Part shown: positions 7,649 through 16,564 of the stretch, one piece after another
Layout of the letters: the number at the start of each line of letters is the position of its first letter
How positions within the stretch are numbered: the first letter of the stretch is position 1
Source of the DNA: an uncultured Clostridia bacterium
GTDB lineage: Bacteria > Bacillota > Clostridia > Christensenellales > Borkfalkiaceae
Direction of reading: 5' to 3'
Length of the DNA stretch: 64,000 nt
NCBI GenBank assembly: GCA_934271265.1
Contig: CAKQRE010000039.1
Location: 33,854 to 97,853, forward strand
Program-made: the position numbers and the translations under genes
Notes under the pieces: generated by a model
Seen by the model: the letters and a program-made list of their open reading frames with translations, nothing else
What the model was told of the DNA's origin: nothing
Databases searched by the model: none

Positions 7649-8338
7649 TTACTTCTTTGTAAACTTAAAATCAAACGTCATTTCGAGCGCGGAAAACAAG
7701 CGTTCCATCACGCCGTTCGCCGTTTTTACGAGATCGATCGAATTCACTGCGGCAATCGCGGCTGCCCTCTCTTCCTCGGGCACGCGATACGCGCGAAGAG
7801 ACAGATTCAGAAACATTTCCGTTTTTCTCGCAAGCGTGAAATACTGATCGCACGGGCGCGCCATAAAACCGCGCATCATGCCGGCAGAGCCGATCTCCGC
7901 CTCGTAAAAATCACCCGACGACCATCCGGGATTATACTTCCCGAAGATCTTCTCGAGCTCTGCGGCGGTTTTCCGATAGAGAAGCTCCGAAAAACACGGT
8001 TGCGTGTACGTCTCGACGTAAATTTCCCGCAGATTTTCGTTCAGCTCGGTAATGGCAAGCTGAAGCGCCGTTTCCGCCGCATACACCGCGACCGGATCCG
8101 GTATATTTTCAAACACCCCGCGAGCCATGCCGAACTGATTGGAAAACATAAATTCGATCAGAGTTTGCAATACGCCGTCTTTCGTATGAAAAATATTCTG
8201 AAACGTACCGGACGAAACGTCTGCCTCGCGGATAATATCGAGCATCGTGGTGGCTTTGAATCCTTTTTCGATAAACATCTGCACGCACACGATCAGAATT
8301 CGCCTTTTGGGGTCTTTTACCTGTTGTCTCGTAATCAT
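7649..8338 (-). CDS. TetR-family transcriptional regulator
   Basis: A 229-residue TetR-type repressor. The DNA-binding domain is at 1-55 (KRRILIVCVQMFIEKGFKAT followed by TMLDIIREADVSSGTFQNIF, where the recognition helix usually has ...TFYNYF); the rest is an all-alpha ligand domain without an assignable subfamily. The ATG at 8338 has GGAG seven bases upstream; a TTG five codons earlier is less likely. A perfect palindrome just downstream of its own -10 box indicates autorepression. No efflux pump or enzyme lies beside it, so its other targets are elsewhere. Confidence 0.88.
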   Translation of the reverse strand: MITRQQVKDPKRRILIVCVQMFIEKGFKATTMLDIIREADVSSGTFQNIFHTKDGVLQTLIEFMFSNQFGMARGVFENIPDPVAVYAAETALQLAITELNENLREIYVETYTQPCFSELLYRKTAAELEKIFGKYNPGWSSGDFYEAEIGSAGMMRGFMARPCDQYFTLARKTEMFLNLSLRAYRVPEEERAAAIAAVNSIDLVKTANGVMERLFSALEMTFDFKFTKK

Positions 8339-8403
8339 CTCTTCTCTCCGCAAAAAAAACCGACTGCCGATTCCGCCCGCCTTACCGGTGCCGGAACGAA
8401 ATA

Positions 8404-8429
8404 TGGTTTACAATCTGAGTTGTAAACCA
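8404..8429. promoter_or_regulatory. TetR operator palindrome
   Basis: TGGTTTACAA and TTGTAAACCA form perfect 10-base arms around TCTGAG. It starts directly after the -10 hexamer of the TetR promoter, covering the transcription start: the classic position for a repressor. Confidence 0.85.
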
Positions 8430-8458
8430 ATTATAGCACATTTTTTCCGGACTATCAA
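8430..8458 (-). promoter_or_regulatory. Sigma-A promoter of the TetR gene
   Basis: Reverse strand: TTGATA (8458-8453), 17-base spacer, TATAAT (8435-8430). Confidence 0.87.
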
Positions 8459-8479
8459 GCGTTTTTCGAGCATCGGCAG

Positions 8480-8517
8480 AAAAAAAACCGACAAAAGGAA
8501 ACCTTTCCTTTTGTCGG
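8480..8517 (-). terminator. Terminator of the glycan locus
   Basis: CCGACAAAAGGAAA pairs perfectly with TTTCCTTTTGTCGG. On the reverse strand it is followed by eight Ts, so it stops transcription coming from the serine-hydrolase gene, the last gene of the long minus-strand locus. Confidence 0.9.
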
Positions 8518-8554
8518 GATAAAACGCAAATATTCCGGAAAAGATTTTGCCGGA

Positions 8555-8586
8555 CATTGCCGCGGAAACGACGCCCCGCGGCAATG
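8555..8586. repeat. Inverted repeat in the 3' region of the glycan locus
   Basis: CATTGCCGCGG and CCGCGGCAATG, perfect 11-base arms around a 10-base loop, with no T-run. Probably an RNA hairpin protecting or processing the 3' end of the transcript. Confidence 0.6.
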
Positions 8587-8630
8587 CCGACTTATTACCC
8601 GAAGAAGGTTACATTTTTGCCGTTTATCAA

Positions 8631-8641
8631 CTTATAAGCCG
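8631..8641 (+). repeat. Dispersed CTTATAAGCCG motif
   Basis: Copy of the TATAAGCCG motif starting two bases beyond the stop codon of the serine-hydrolase gene. Confidence 0.6.
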
Positions 8642-8643
8642 TT

Positions 8644-9771
8644 TTATAACGATAAATCTTCCGTGACGGCACGTTCGAAAGCAAGGGTGTGCGGCGCGCC
8701 CGCGCCGCCGAAAGTTCCGGAGTTGTGCATATATACCGCCGTAACCCCGTTTTCGGGATCCACCCAGAAATGGGTACCGTAAGCACCGCTCCAACCGTAA
8801 GACCCCGCGGGAAGGGGTTGCCATTCGCGGCGGACGCGCATCGCGCGGACGCCGAGCCCCCAGTTGAAAAAGTCGTATACGCCCGGGATCGTTTTCTCGT
8901 CAAGCTGCGGCGTTCCCATCATAACGGCGTTTTCCCGGGATAGGATCCCTTCGCCGCCGCGGTAACAGCGCAACAGTTCGTTTGCAAACCTGCCGTAATC
9001 GCCGAGCGTGGAAACCAGCCCCGCGCCGCCGCCCGTATAACCGACGGGAAAATCTCCGAAATTCGTTTCGGGAAGGCTTCCGCTTAAAACGCCGTTTTCG
9101 TACAAACAGGAAGAAACCAGGTCTTCCCTGCGAAAATCGGACAGGAGATAGGAAGAAGAATCCATACGGAGGGGCGAAAAAATTTCCCTTTTCAAAAACT
9201 CGCCGTAGGGAGTTCCGGAAACGACTTCGACAACGCGCGCCAGAAGATCGAACCCCATCACGGGGCTGTACGCCTGCGCCGTGCCGGGGCGGAAGGCGAG
9301 CAACGCTTTGCCGTACCTTGCGGTAGCAGTGGCAAGGGTATCCCCTTTCTCCGGCTTCACTTTTGCAAATTCGGCGCTTTCGATCTCTCCGCAACCGACT
9401 CCGGAAGAATGGGTCAGCAGCTGAAACAGGGTGATATCGTCCGCTTTTTCCCCTTTCACCCATTCGCCGCCTTTTTTTTCGGCAACGTACAGATCGCCCG
9501 CTCCGGAAATAAAATCACGCACCTTGTCGGAAAGACCGAGCAGCCCTTTCCGGGCGCACAGCAGCACGGCGGTCGCCGTGATCGGCTTCGTCATGGAAGC
9601 GAGCCGGAACGCGCTGTTTTCACTTATTCTGATTTTTCCGTCCGCCCCGGTATATCCTTTGTAATCGCAGAAAACGGGTTCTCCGTCTTTGCACACCAGA
9701 GCGCACGCGCCCGCGATCCTGCCGCTTGCGATCTCATCGGCAAGCATTTTTTTAGTCTGCGGAAAATCCAT
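8644..9771 (-). CDS. Class C beta-lactamase-like serine hydrolase
   Basis: A 375-residue protein of the beta-lactamase/EstB/DD-peptidase fold. The active-site Ser-x-x-Lys is SMTK (59-62), within RLASMTKPITATAVLLCARK; the Tyr motif is AYSPVMGFD, where the third residue is Pro instead of Asn; WSGAYGTHFWVDPENG near the C-terminus replaces the KTG box, as in esterases of this fold. There is no signal peptide, so it is cytoplasmic and an esterase is more likely than a beta-lactamase. It starts three bases after the LacI stop and lies in an operon with CE2-type esterases, so removal of ester groups from imported sugars is plausible. Confidence 0.85.
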   Translation of the reverse strand: MDFPQTKKMLADEIASGRIAGACALVCKDGEPVFCDYKGYTGADGKIRISENSAFRLASMTKPITATAVLLCARKGLLGLSDKVRDFISGAGDLYVAEKKGGEWVKGEKADDITLFQLLTHSSGVGCGEIESAEFAKVKPEKGDTLATATARYGKALLAFRPGTAQAYSPVMGFDLLARVVEVVSGTPYGEFLKREIFSPLRMDSSSYLLSDFRREDLVSSCLYENGVLSGSLPETNFGDFPVGYTGGGAGLVSTLGDYGRFANELLRCYRGGEGILSRENAVMMGTPQLDEKTIPGVYDFFNWGLGVRAMRVRREWQPLPAGSYGWSGAYGTHFWVDPENGVTAVYMHNSGTFGGAGAPHTLAFERAVTEDLSL

Positions 9772-9774
9772 GAT

Positions 9775-10821
9775 TCAACCCTTTTGCGGGGCTTTGCCCG
9801 TAGATTCGCGTTCGATCAATTTCATGGGAATAATGTATTTCCCCGTGGAATGCTGCGTGATGTTATCCTGCAGGACGTGGAAAATTTTTGCCCCGTACGC
9901 CTTGCCGTTCTGATCGAGGGTCGTAAGCGACGGCGTGCAGGTCGCGCTTTTTTCAAGATTATCGATCCCGATGACGGAAATATCTTCCGGAACTCTCTTT
10001 CCCGCCCCGGCGATCGCATGGAGAGCGCCGATCGCCATAATATCGTTCGTGGCGATCACCGCCGTGATCTCCGGATGCTCCGCCAGCATGCGCCCCATGA
10101 GTTTTTCGCCCAGCTCTTCGGACGTGCTGTAGGGCCACGTGCCGAGCACGACCTTCGGATCGTTCTCGTTGAAAGCTTTTTTCATCGCAATGCGAAACGC
10201 CGCAAGACGATCGTCGTAAGAACAGGATTCGTCGAACGCACTCAGATAACCGATGTTTCTGTGCCCGAGATTTTTCAGATAACTCACCGCCTCGGACATA
10301 CCGCCGTATTTATCCGTGGTAATATACGAAACGTCCGGCAGATAGGAATTTCTCGAGAAATCCGTAAGCACGCAGATATTCGCGTCGCGCAGCCTGCAAA
10401 GCAACTCGTCGGACATAAAGTCCGGCGCGACGGATGCGAAAATGCCGTCTATCCGCCTGGAGATCAGGTGGTTGATATACAGATTCACATCTCCCGAAGC
10501 GTCGAAAATATACACGATATAATCGTTTTTAAGAGCTTCCGCCTGCATCCCCTTGATCACGTCGAGCTGATAGGCATTGGAGATATCGGACGTAAGAAGA
10601 GCGATGATATGCGAGCGACTGCCCGCAAGAGACTGCGCGATGCGGTCAGGCTGATAATTCAGTTTTTCCGCGACCTCGAATACCCGCCGTTCCACTTCGG
10701 GCGAAAGTTTTTTCGTATGATTCAGCACGTATGAGACCGTTGCGGGCGAAACGCCCGCTTCCCGCGCGACGTCCGCGCGACGCGCCCTTGTTTTTACGGA
10801 ACCGTTATTTGCTTCCGCCAT
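9775..10821 (-). CDS. LacI-family regulator of the glycan locus
   Basis: A 348-residue LacI/GalR protein. Helix-turn-helix at 15-40 (RADVAREAGVSPATVSYVL), hinge helix RIAQSLAGSRS, then the two-lobed sugar domain with PEDISVIGIDNLE. The ATG at 10821 follows GGAGGAAAG. It lies inside the operon it presumably controls, 27 bases after one esterase gene and three before the serine hydrolase. A palindrome resembling a LacI operator overlaps the start site at the operon head, 19 kb away. Confidence 0.93.
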   Translation of the reverse strand: MAEANNGSVKTRARRADVAREAGVSPATVSYVLNHTKKLSPEVERRVFEVAEKLNYQPDRIAQSLAGSRSHIIALLTSDISNAYQLDVIKGMQAEALKNDYIVYIFDASGDVNLYINHLISRRIDGIFASVAPDFMSDELLCRLRDANICVLTDFSRNSYLPDVSYITTDKYGGMSEAVSYLKNLGHRNIGYLSAFDESCSYDDRLAAFRIAMKKAFNENDPKVVLGTWPYSTSEELGEKLMGRMLAEHPEITAVIATNDIMAIGALHAIAGAGKRVPEDISVIGIDNLEKSATCTPSLTTLDQNGKAYGAKIFHVLQDNITQHSTGKYIIPMKLIERESTGKAPQKG

Positions 10822-10848
10822 ATTCTTTCCTCCGTTTTTCTTTCGGTC

Positions 10849-12021
10849 TTATAACTCAGGCACCCAATCGAGGGTCTGCATGATAAACGCCCCAAGACCG
10901 TAGCCGTTTTCGAGATGCGTTTCTTCCTTCGGATGCCCCCCTTTCGACATCGCGGGTAAAGCATAAAACCATATTTTTTCATCCCCTTCGCGATTCCGCG
11001 TTTCCACCGCTTCCTCGACAACGGCATTGACGGAAGTTATCATCGCCCCCGCGCAACAGAAGATCGCGGATCCCGGATTTTTCTCGCGGATCAGGCGAAG
11101 AAAGGACAGATATTTTTCCGAGATCAGCTCCTTCGGCGCGGCGATCAGCGAATCGTTCGTACCGAGATCGAGAATAATGAAATCGGGACGGTAAGAAGAA
11201 AAATCCCATGCGGCGTTTTCCGCTTCCGTCTGCCCGTATTTTTCGTAATAATCGGGAATACTCGCATAGCCGCGATACCCGCTGACAAGCGCGCCCGAAC
11301 GGGAGATCGCGTTCACCTCGGCGTCCAGCATATCGGCGGCAACGTAGCCGTAAGAAGAGAGGGAATTCTCGCTTTCGGAAAGTTTACTGTCCGTAGTGGA
11401 GCTTTCCCGCATGCTTTCGCTGCCGCTCATGATCGAATCGCCGATGATCTCCGCCCTTCTCTGCGCTCTTTCGGGCGGAGAAAGAAAAGTCCCGTCGGTC
11501 GAAAGAGAAAACAGCGCCGCCGTGCCGTATTTCGCTTCGGTGCATTTCAGCACCTTTGCCGTATGCCTGCCCTCCGGAAGCCCGCTCAGCAGAACGTAAT
11601 CTCTCTTTTCGTTTCCGCCGCCGAGCTCTTTCCTTACCGCGCGGTTGTAATTTTTCGCCCCGTCGGCGAACACGTAGATCCATGCGTTACCGGACGCTTC
11701 CCGCGGAAAAGCAGAGCCGTCCGACACGATCGACGCGACGAGAGTCGTCCCCTCGAACGAAACTTCGAACCCCGCCGATGCATTGGAAAAATGTACAAGC
11801 GCCGCGCTCTCATCCGCATAGCACCTGCCGTACCAATTGATATAATCGTCCCGACGACCGTTTCCGAAGGAAAGCGTTTTCACTTCTTCCTTAAGGTCGG
11901 AGGCACTTTCGGAAACGCTTTCCGGAAAAGAAGAGGAATCCGCCGATGAAACGCCCCCGCCGCACCCGACGAGAAAGAAGGCAGCAGCCGCAAAAAGCGC
12001 GAATAATTTTTTCATTCCCAT
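10849..12021 (-). CDS. CE2-like two-domain SGNH esterase lipoprotein
   Basis: A 390-residue lipoprotein (lipobox LVGC, lipidated Cys20, then a Ser-rich linker to about 45). A beta-sandwich domain (about 48-178) with DDYINWYGR is followed by an SGNH hydrolase domain. Block I IIGDSIMSG holds nucleophile Ser196; LGTND (287-290 GTND) is block III; GHPKEETH supplies His363/His369 of block V. This domain order is that of carbohydrate esterase family 2, which deacetylates plant polysaccharides. The first ATG is preceded by GGAGAGG that overlaps the end of the preceding gene. Acts on the cell surface. Paralogue of the next gene upstream. Confidence 0.85.
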   Translation of the reverse strand: MGMKKLFALFAAAAFFLVGCGGGVSSADSSSFPESVSESASDLKEEVKTLSFGNGRRDDYINWYGRCYADESAALVHFSNASAGFEVSFEGTTLVASIVSDGSAFPREASGNAWIYVFADGAKNYNRAVRKELGGGNEKRDYVLLSGLPEGRHTAKVLKCTEAKYGTAALFSLSTDGTFLSPPERAQRRAEIIGDSIMSGSESMRESSTTDSKLSESENSLSSYGYVAADMLDAEVNAISRSGALVSGYRGYASIPDYYEKYGQTEAENAAWDFSSYRPDFIILDLGTNDSLIAAPKELISEKYLSFLRLIREKNPGSAIFCCAGAMITSVNAVVEEAVETRNREGDEKIWFYALPAMSKGGHPKEETHLENGYGLGAFIMQTLDWVPEL

Positions 12022-12025
12022 CCGC

Positions 12026-13276
12026 TTATGCCTCTCCTTTTGCCTGTGCCGGAAGAACGTTCGCTCTTAAAAATGCCGCGAGTTCCGCCCCGTACGCGGC
12101 GGTCTCCGTATGCGTGGGGTGACCTTTCGTCGAGGGAGAGAACGCATGACAATACACCCTTTTCTCTGCGGAAAAACTTTCCGCAACCTCGGCAAACAGG
12201 CGGTTATATTTTTCGTGATCCATCTGCGAGTAACGGAAAGTACCGCAGCAAAGAACGATCGCCGAATCGGGATAAAGGGTCTTTAAACGTTCGATAAACG
12301 ACTTATACTGGGCTTTCAGCTCTTCATCGAAGTTTTCCGAAGTAAACAGATTTCTCACGTGTCCGACCACGTCGTTCGTACCGAGATCGACGATCACGAC
12401 GTCCGGGCGCCAGGATGAGAAATCCCATGTTTTTTTCGCGTTCGCGGTGGGAGAATATTTCGATATCATCTGCGGAATGACGTTTGCCGCGCTCTGATCG
12501 TATTTCCCGACCCGCGCGCCGCTCACGGCAAAAGCGCGGTATTCGGCGCCGAGTTCCCGCGAGGCGCAAGCCGCATAAGTAAGCAAGGCGTTTTCCTGAC
12601 TGCTCGCGTCCGTCTCTTTATCGCCGTTTTCGCGCATCGTTCCTCTGCCCGCGGTGAGCGAATCGCCGTAAGCCTCTATTTTCAGTTCCGGCTTTTCCGG
12701 CGGATCGGTGAAAAATCCGTCCGTCGAAAGAGAATACACTTCAAAGGAAACGCACATGTCTTCCGTGGCTTTGTATACCGAGACCGTATGCGCGCCCTCC
12801 TCGAGATCTTTTACGAGCGAAACCTCTTTCGGAGAGGATCGTTTGGGCAGACGGGTGAACGAGGCGTAGTAATCGGTTGCCCCGTCCACCTGAATGCAGA
12901 CGTAACAATCCCCGTCCATAAACCCCTTAACAGCCGTTTCGCTGATATAACCTACCGATAAAGACGTGCCCCAGAACGAAACCTCGAAACCTGCCGCGGC
13001 GTTGTTGCACGCCACGGAAGAAAAGATATCGTTATACAGATCTCTGCCGTACCAGTTGATATAATCGTCCCGCACGCCGCTTTCGAAGGAGAGAGATCTC
13101 ACCCCCGTGTCGTCCGGCTTTTCCGCAACCGAAGCCGATTCCCGCTCGGACAGCGATTCCCGCTCGGACGCCCCTGCCGATTCCTTCCCGGAGGACGGCG
13201 CGTTACCCGCGCATGCGGTAAAGGCGATCGCCGCAACCGCGCTTAAAAGAAGCGCAACGATGTTTTTCCCTTTCAT
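12026..13276 (-). CDS. CE2-like two-domain SGNH esterase lipoprotein (paralogue)
   Basis: A 416-residue lipoprotein (lipobox FTAC, Cys22), with an acidic Ser/Glu-rich linker in which RESLSERES repeats, a beta-sandwich (about 60-190) with the same RDDYINWYGRDL segment as its neighbour, and an SGNH domain: AYGDSLTAG (Ser206), LGTND (299-302 GTND) and a C-terminal GHPTHTET. I chose the ATG at 13276 (AAGGAG nine bases upstream, signal peptide starts there) over one 14 codons earlier. Only one base separates it from the stop of the beta-helix gene. Two divergent esterases suggest that acetyl groups at different positions are removed. Confidence 0.85.
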   Translation of the reverse strand: MKGKNIVALLLSAVAAIAFTACAGNAPSSGKESAGASERESLSERESASVAEKPDDTGVRSLSFESGVRDDYINWYGRDLYNDIFSSVACNNAAAGFEVSFWGTSLSVGYISETAVKGFMDGDCYVCIQVDGATDYYASFTRLPKRSSPKEVSLVKDLEEGAHTVSVYKATEDMCVSFEVYSLSTDGFFTDPPEKPELKIEAYGDSLTAGRGTMRENGDKETDASSQENALLTYAACASRELGAEYRAFAVSGARVGKYDQSAANVIPQMISKYSPTANAKKTWDFSSWRPDVVIVDLGTNDVVGHVRNLFTSENFDEELKAQYKSFIERLKTLYPDSAIVLCCGTFRYSQMDHEKYNRLFAEVAESFSAEKRVYCHAFSPSTKGHPTHTETAAYGAELAAFLRANVLPAQAKGEA

Positions 13277-13277
13277 G

Positions 13278-16200
13278 TTATTTTCTCCTTTTTTTCGAGA
13301 TCGCGAAGGCCGCCGCAAGTCCCGTCATAGCGGCGGGAATGCACCCTTCCGCCGTTCCCTTGCATCCGCCGCCCTGCGGTTTGTCTCCGCCGGCGGAAAC
13401 CGATTCCCGTCCGGAAGAAGAATCGGATCCGGACTCGGGCGTCGGGTCGGGCGTCGGTTCCTCCCAGCGCTCGCACTTTCCGAAAGTGAGTTTTCCGTAT
13501 TCGGCGATCGCCGCGTTATCGAGAAGCATCGTTTCCCCGCCGAAACCGAGAACCACGTTTCCGGTCGCAAGCGCGATATCCTGTCCGACGGAGAAGATCT
13601 CTTTTCCGTCCGCATACGCTTTGATCTCCTTTTCGCCCGCAGAAAGCCCGATCTGCACCCATCTTCCCTTTCCGAGGGGAAGCTTTTCGGTTGCGAGAGT
13701 CGTAAAAGCATGGTTCGTTCTGCGTTCCAGCGAAAGGGTTTTATCCGCATAACGATAGATCAGGCGATAATATTCGTCCTTTTTGCCTCCGAATTTCACG
13801 AACGCCGTCGCGTCGCCCTTCGAGCCGGTATCTTCGGCGGAAAACTCATAGCGCAGATCGAAATATTTGTATTGATTCGACAATCCGATCTCCGCCTGTT
13901 TTCCCGAAGACCGGAGAACGGAACTCTCCCCTGCCGTCTCTTTCGTCCAGCCGAAAGTTTCGAACTCGTCCGCGGCATCCTCGAAAGTCTCTTCGAACCA
14001 TTGCGCAAAAGGTTCGCCGCCGCCCGAAAGGGAAAACGCCGAAAGACCGATCGTTCCCTCTTTGCTTTCCCCGCCGTCCGCGCCGAGCAGATACACGCCC
14101 GGGGTGGTCACGGTAAAGGATATTTTCGCGCCGTTTGCGGAAGACGAGACCGTCTGACTTGCGATCTCCTCTCCGTAATAAGAACGTTTCGCGAACAGCC
14201 TTGCCGTCGCTCCGCCGGATAAGGAGACGTTTGCCGAAAGGGTATATTCCCCTTTTCCGAGATACACGCCCTGATACAGCGAAGGCTCGCCGTATCGCGC
14301 GGCAAGATCGCGGGAGAGATTGAGCGTCGCTTCCGCTCCGGAAACGTTCACGTTCTTTTTGTATTCGCCGCCGTATTCCCAGAAACCGAGCTGCTTCGAA
14401 AAACCGGTATCGAGAAGGTCTTTTACGGTATCGGCGTCGCCGCAATCGGTCACCCAGTTCGTTTTATCCATCGCGGAGAGGTTGGAAACGTTTCCGCGGT
14501 AGGAGTTGTTGAGCACAACGACGTTGTTTACGGGTACCGAGCCGGCATTGCCGTAAGGATACCCCTGCGAGGGGCAAAGATTCATGCAGGTGGAATTTTC
14601 GTAAGGTCCGACTTCGGACGCGTAATAAGTGCCGAGAATGTTATCGTAAACGTAAAACCCGTTCATTGCCTGCCACGTCATATCGGATGCGTCCACACCC
14701 CAGGTGATGAGAACGATAATGTTCCCCGGAGCGATCGCGCTGTGGCGGAGGGTAATATTTCTCAGACGGTTGTCTTCCCCGTCCGCTTTCGTTTTCCACC
14801 AGGTGACCCCGCGCGGATCGGCGATGCTGTGCGCAAGAAGAACGATCGCGTCGTCGTCGGTATAAAGAAAGCACCGATCCACGATCACGTTTTTCGAGCC
14901 GAGCCCGATGCTGATCCCGTCGCCGCTCAGGCAGTCGTCCTCGGTGAGAGTCACGTTCCCGATATACACGTTTTCGCACCCGTACACCACGACGTGATAA
15001 CAATTGGTGCGAAGCACCGCGATATCGGAAAACTCGACGTTTTTGCTGTTATATAGTCCCACGGGCACAAGATGCATCAAAGAGGAGCAGTATTCCGAAT
15101 AGGTCGGGCGGTAACCGTTTTTTTCCGACTGATTGCCCGTATCCTGCAAACGGATCGTTCCGCCGCCCGTAATGCGGATATTATCCGCCTCGTTCCCGTA
15201 CACGAGAGGGTAATTGAGAGAAAGCCCGTTGTGCCCCCATTTGATCCCTTCCACGTCATGTCCGAGATACCAGTCGTGCGAATAATCTTCGTACCGCCAC
15301 GACTGCCAGAGGATCGCGCCTTCTTCGATCTTAAGTTCCACGTTGTCTTTCATCCACACCGTGGTAACGACGTAACGCCTGCCGTACCTTCCGCCGTCCC
15401 CCGGGACAAGCACCGTGCCGCCGCCGTGAGCGGAGACCTTGTCGATCGCGCTCTGGATCGCCGCGGTATCGTCGGTATAAGCGTCGCCCAGCGCGCCCTC
15501 GTCGAGAACGGAAAGGGTGTAATCGGGAAGGGTAAAGGCATAGGGATTGTCGGTAAGTTCCCTCCAGTTCCGGATATCGAACATAGGCGAGACCTTCTTA
15601 TCCCCCACGGCGGCGATAAATTTGGAGGATAACATCGTTACCTCGCCGTCGTGATAGGGAAAGGAATATTCGAAACTCTCCCCCGTCGCTTTGACCGAAC
15701 CGATCTTTTCGGCAAGCGAAAGCGATTCTTTCATATTTTCGATGCCCGTGCGGTAAACCGTGACTTCACTGCCCGCATATTCCGCGGAAAGAGTGCCTTT
15801 CACCGTTACGAAATCGCCGTCTGCCGTGCAGGAAGAAACGCTGCCGGCATATTCGTAATAAGGCGTTTCTCTCTCGAAAGAAATATGACGGATATAGACG
15901 CTTCCGGAAGAACATTCCGGGCGGAATCTCAATCCGCGAAGTTCGCCCGTCGCTTCCGCATTCGCCGAAAAATCGGCGAAATAAGTATGCCACTCTCCGT
16001 CCGTTTCCAGCGGCAACTCGATATATCTCGAAGAGGCAAAAGCCTTTGTTCTCGTTTTGAAATAAATTTTCATCGACCGCGCGGGAGAATCGTTTCTCAT
16101 GCGCAGCATAACGGTATTCCGCGTGGTGAGATATTTTACATACCACTGCGAACCGGAACCGTACGAATCGGTAAGCACTTCCGCGTAACCGTTATCCCCC

Positions 16201-16409
16201 GTTACGCCGATGCGCAGGATCCCTTCTTCCGTCGTGACGGAAGCGTTTTTCGTCCCCGTGAACGTACTCAGAAATTCCGCGATCGTTTTATCGGTCGCGG
16301 CTTGCGCGGTCGGTACGGTCATCGTTGCGCCGCCCGCGATCAGGCAGACAAGACACAACAAAGACGCGACCGCTATCGCGATTCTCTTCTTTCCCGACAA
16401 TTTTATCAT
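13278..16409 (-). CDS. Secreted right-handed beta-helix (GH28/pectate-lyase-like) surface protein
   Basis: A 1043-residue exported protein (signal peptide 1-38 ending AQAA). A beta-sandwich of carbohydrate-binding appearance (about 40-180) and an Ig-like strip precede a pectate-lyase-superfamily beta-helix (about 295-680). The helix opens with DAYTDDTAAIQSAIDKV and has GDGISIGLGSKNVIVDRCFL then TDDDAIVLLAHS, resembling the Asp-rich catalytic loops of GH28 polygalacturonases. A further sandwich and a LamG-like domain (about 860-990) follow. After a Pro/Ser linker the C-terminus reads GGGCKGTAEGC, a hydrophobic run of about 17 residues and KKRRK, a wall- or membrane-anchoring tail. Likely acts on galacturonate- or rhamnose-containing chains. 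Confidence 0.8.
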   Translation of the reverse strand: MIKLSGKKRIAIAVASLLCLVCLIAGGATMTVPTAQAATDKTIAEFLSTFTGTKNASVTTEEGILRIGVTGDNGYAEVLTDSYGSGSQWYVKYLTTRNTVMLRMRNDSPARSMKIYFKTRTKAFASSRYIELPLETDGEWHTYFADFSANAEATGELRGLRFRPECSSGSVYIRHISFERETPYYEYAGSVSSCTADGDFVTVKGTLSAEYAGSEVTVYRTGIENMKESLSLAEKIGSVKATGESFEYSFPYHDGEVTMLSSKFIAAVGDKKVSPMFDIRNWRELTDNPYAFTLPDYTLSVLDEGALGDAYTDDTAAIQSAIDKVSAHGGGTVLVPGDGGRYGRRYVVTTVWMKDNVELKIEEGAILWQSWRYEDYSHDWYLGHDVEGIKWGHNGLSLNYPLVYGNEADNIRITGGGTIRLQDTGNQSEKNGYRPTYSEYCSSLMHLVPVGLYNSKNVEFSDIAVLRTNCYHVVVYGCENVYIGNVTLTEDDCLSGDGISIGLGSKNVIVDRCFLYTDDDAIVLLAHSIADPRGVTWWKTKADGEDNRLRNITLRHSAIAPGNIIVLITWGVDASDMTWQAMNGFYVYDNILGTYYASEVGPYENSTCMNLCPSQGYPYGNAGSVPVNNVVVLNNSYRGNVSNLSAMDKTNWVTDCGDADTVKDLLDTGFSKQLGFWEYGGEYKKNVNVSGAEATLNLSRDLAARYGEPSLYQGVYLGKGEYTLSANVSLSGGATARLFAKRSYYGEEIASQTVSSSANGAKISFTVTTPGVYLLGADGGESKEGTIGLSAFSLSGGGEPFAQWFEETFEDAADEFETFGWTKETAGESSVLRSSGKQAEIGLSNQYKYFDLRYEFSAEDTGSKGDATAFVKFGGKKDEYYRLIYRYADKTLSLERRTNHAFTTLATEKLPLGKGRWVQIGLSAGEKEIKAYADGKEIFSVGQDIALATGNVVLGFGGETMLLDNAAIAEYGKLTFGKCERWEEPTPDPTPESGSDSSSGRESVSAGGDKPQGGGCKGTAEGCIPAAMTGLAAAFAISKKRRK

Positions 16410-16564
16410 ATAACATTCCTCCGCAAGGCGGGCACTGCCCGCAACCGTCTGAAACGAAAAACCGAAAAACGGAACCCGCCGCGCAATTTCTTGTACGGCG
16501 CGTTCCGCCTTCGATCGTTATTGTTTTCCGTCCGGAAACTTTCCGGAGCCGGACGGCTCATGTG

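Noticed and set aside
7465..7674. 69-codon frame between pgmB and the TetR gene
   Set aside because: It reads across the pgmB terminator and a dispersed repeat, with no ribosome site; basic low-complexity peptide.
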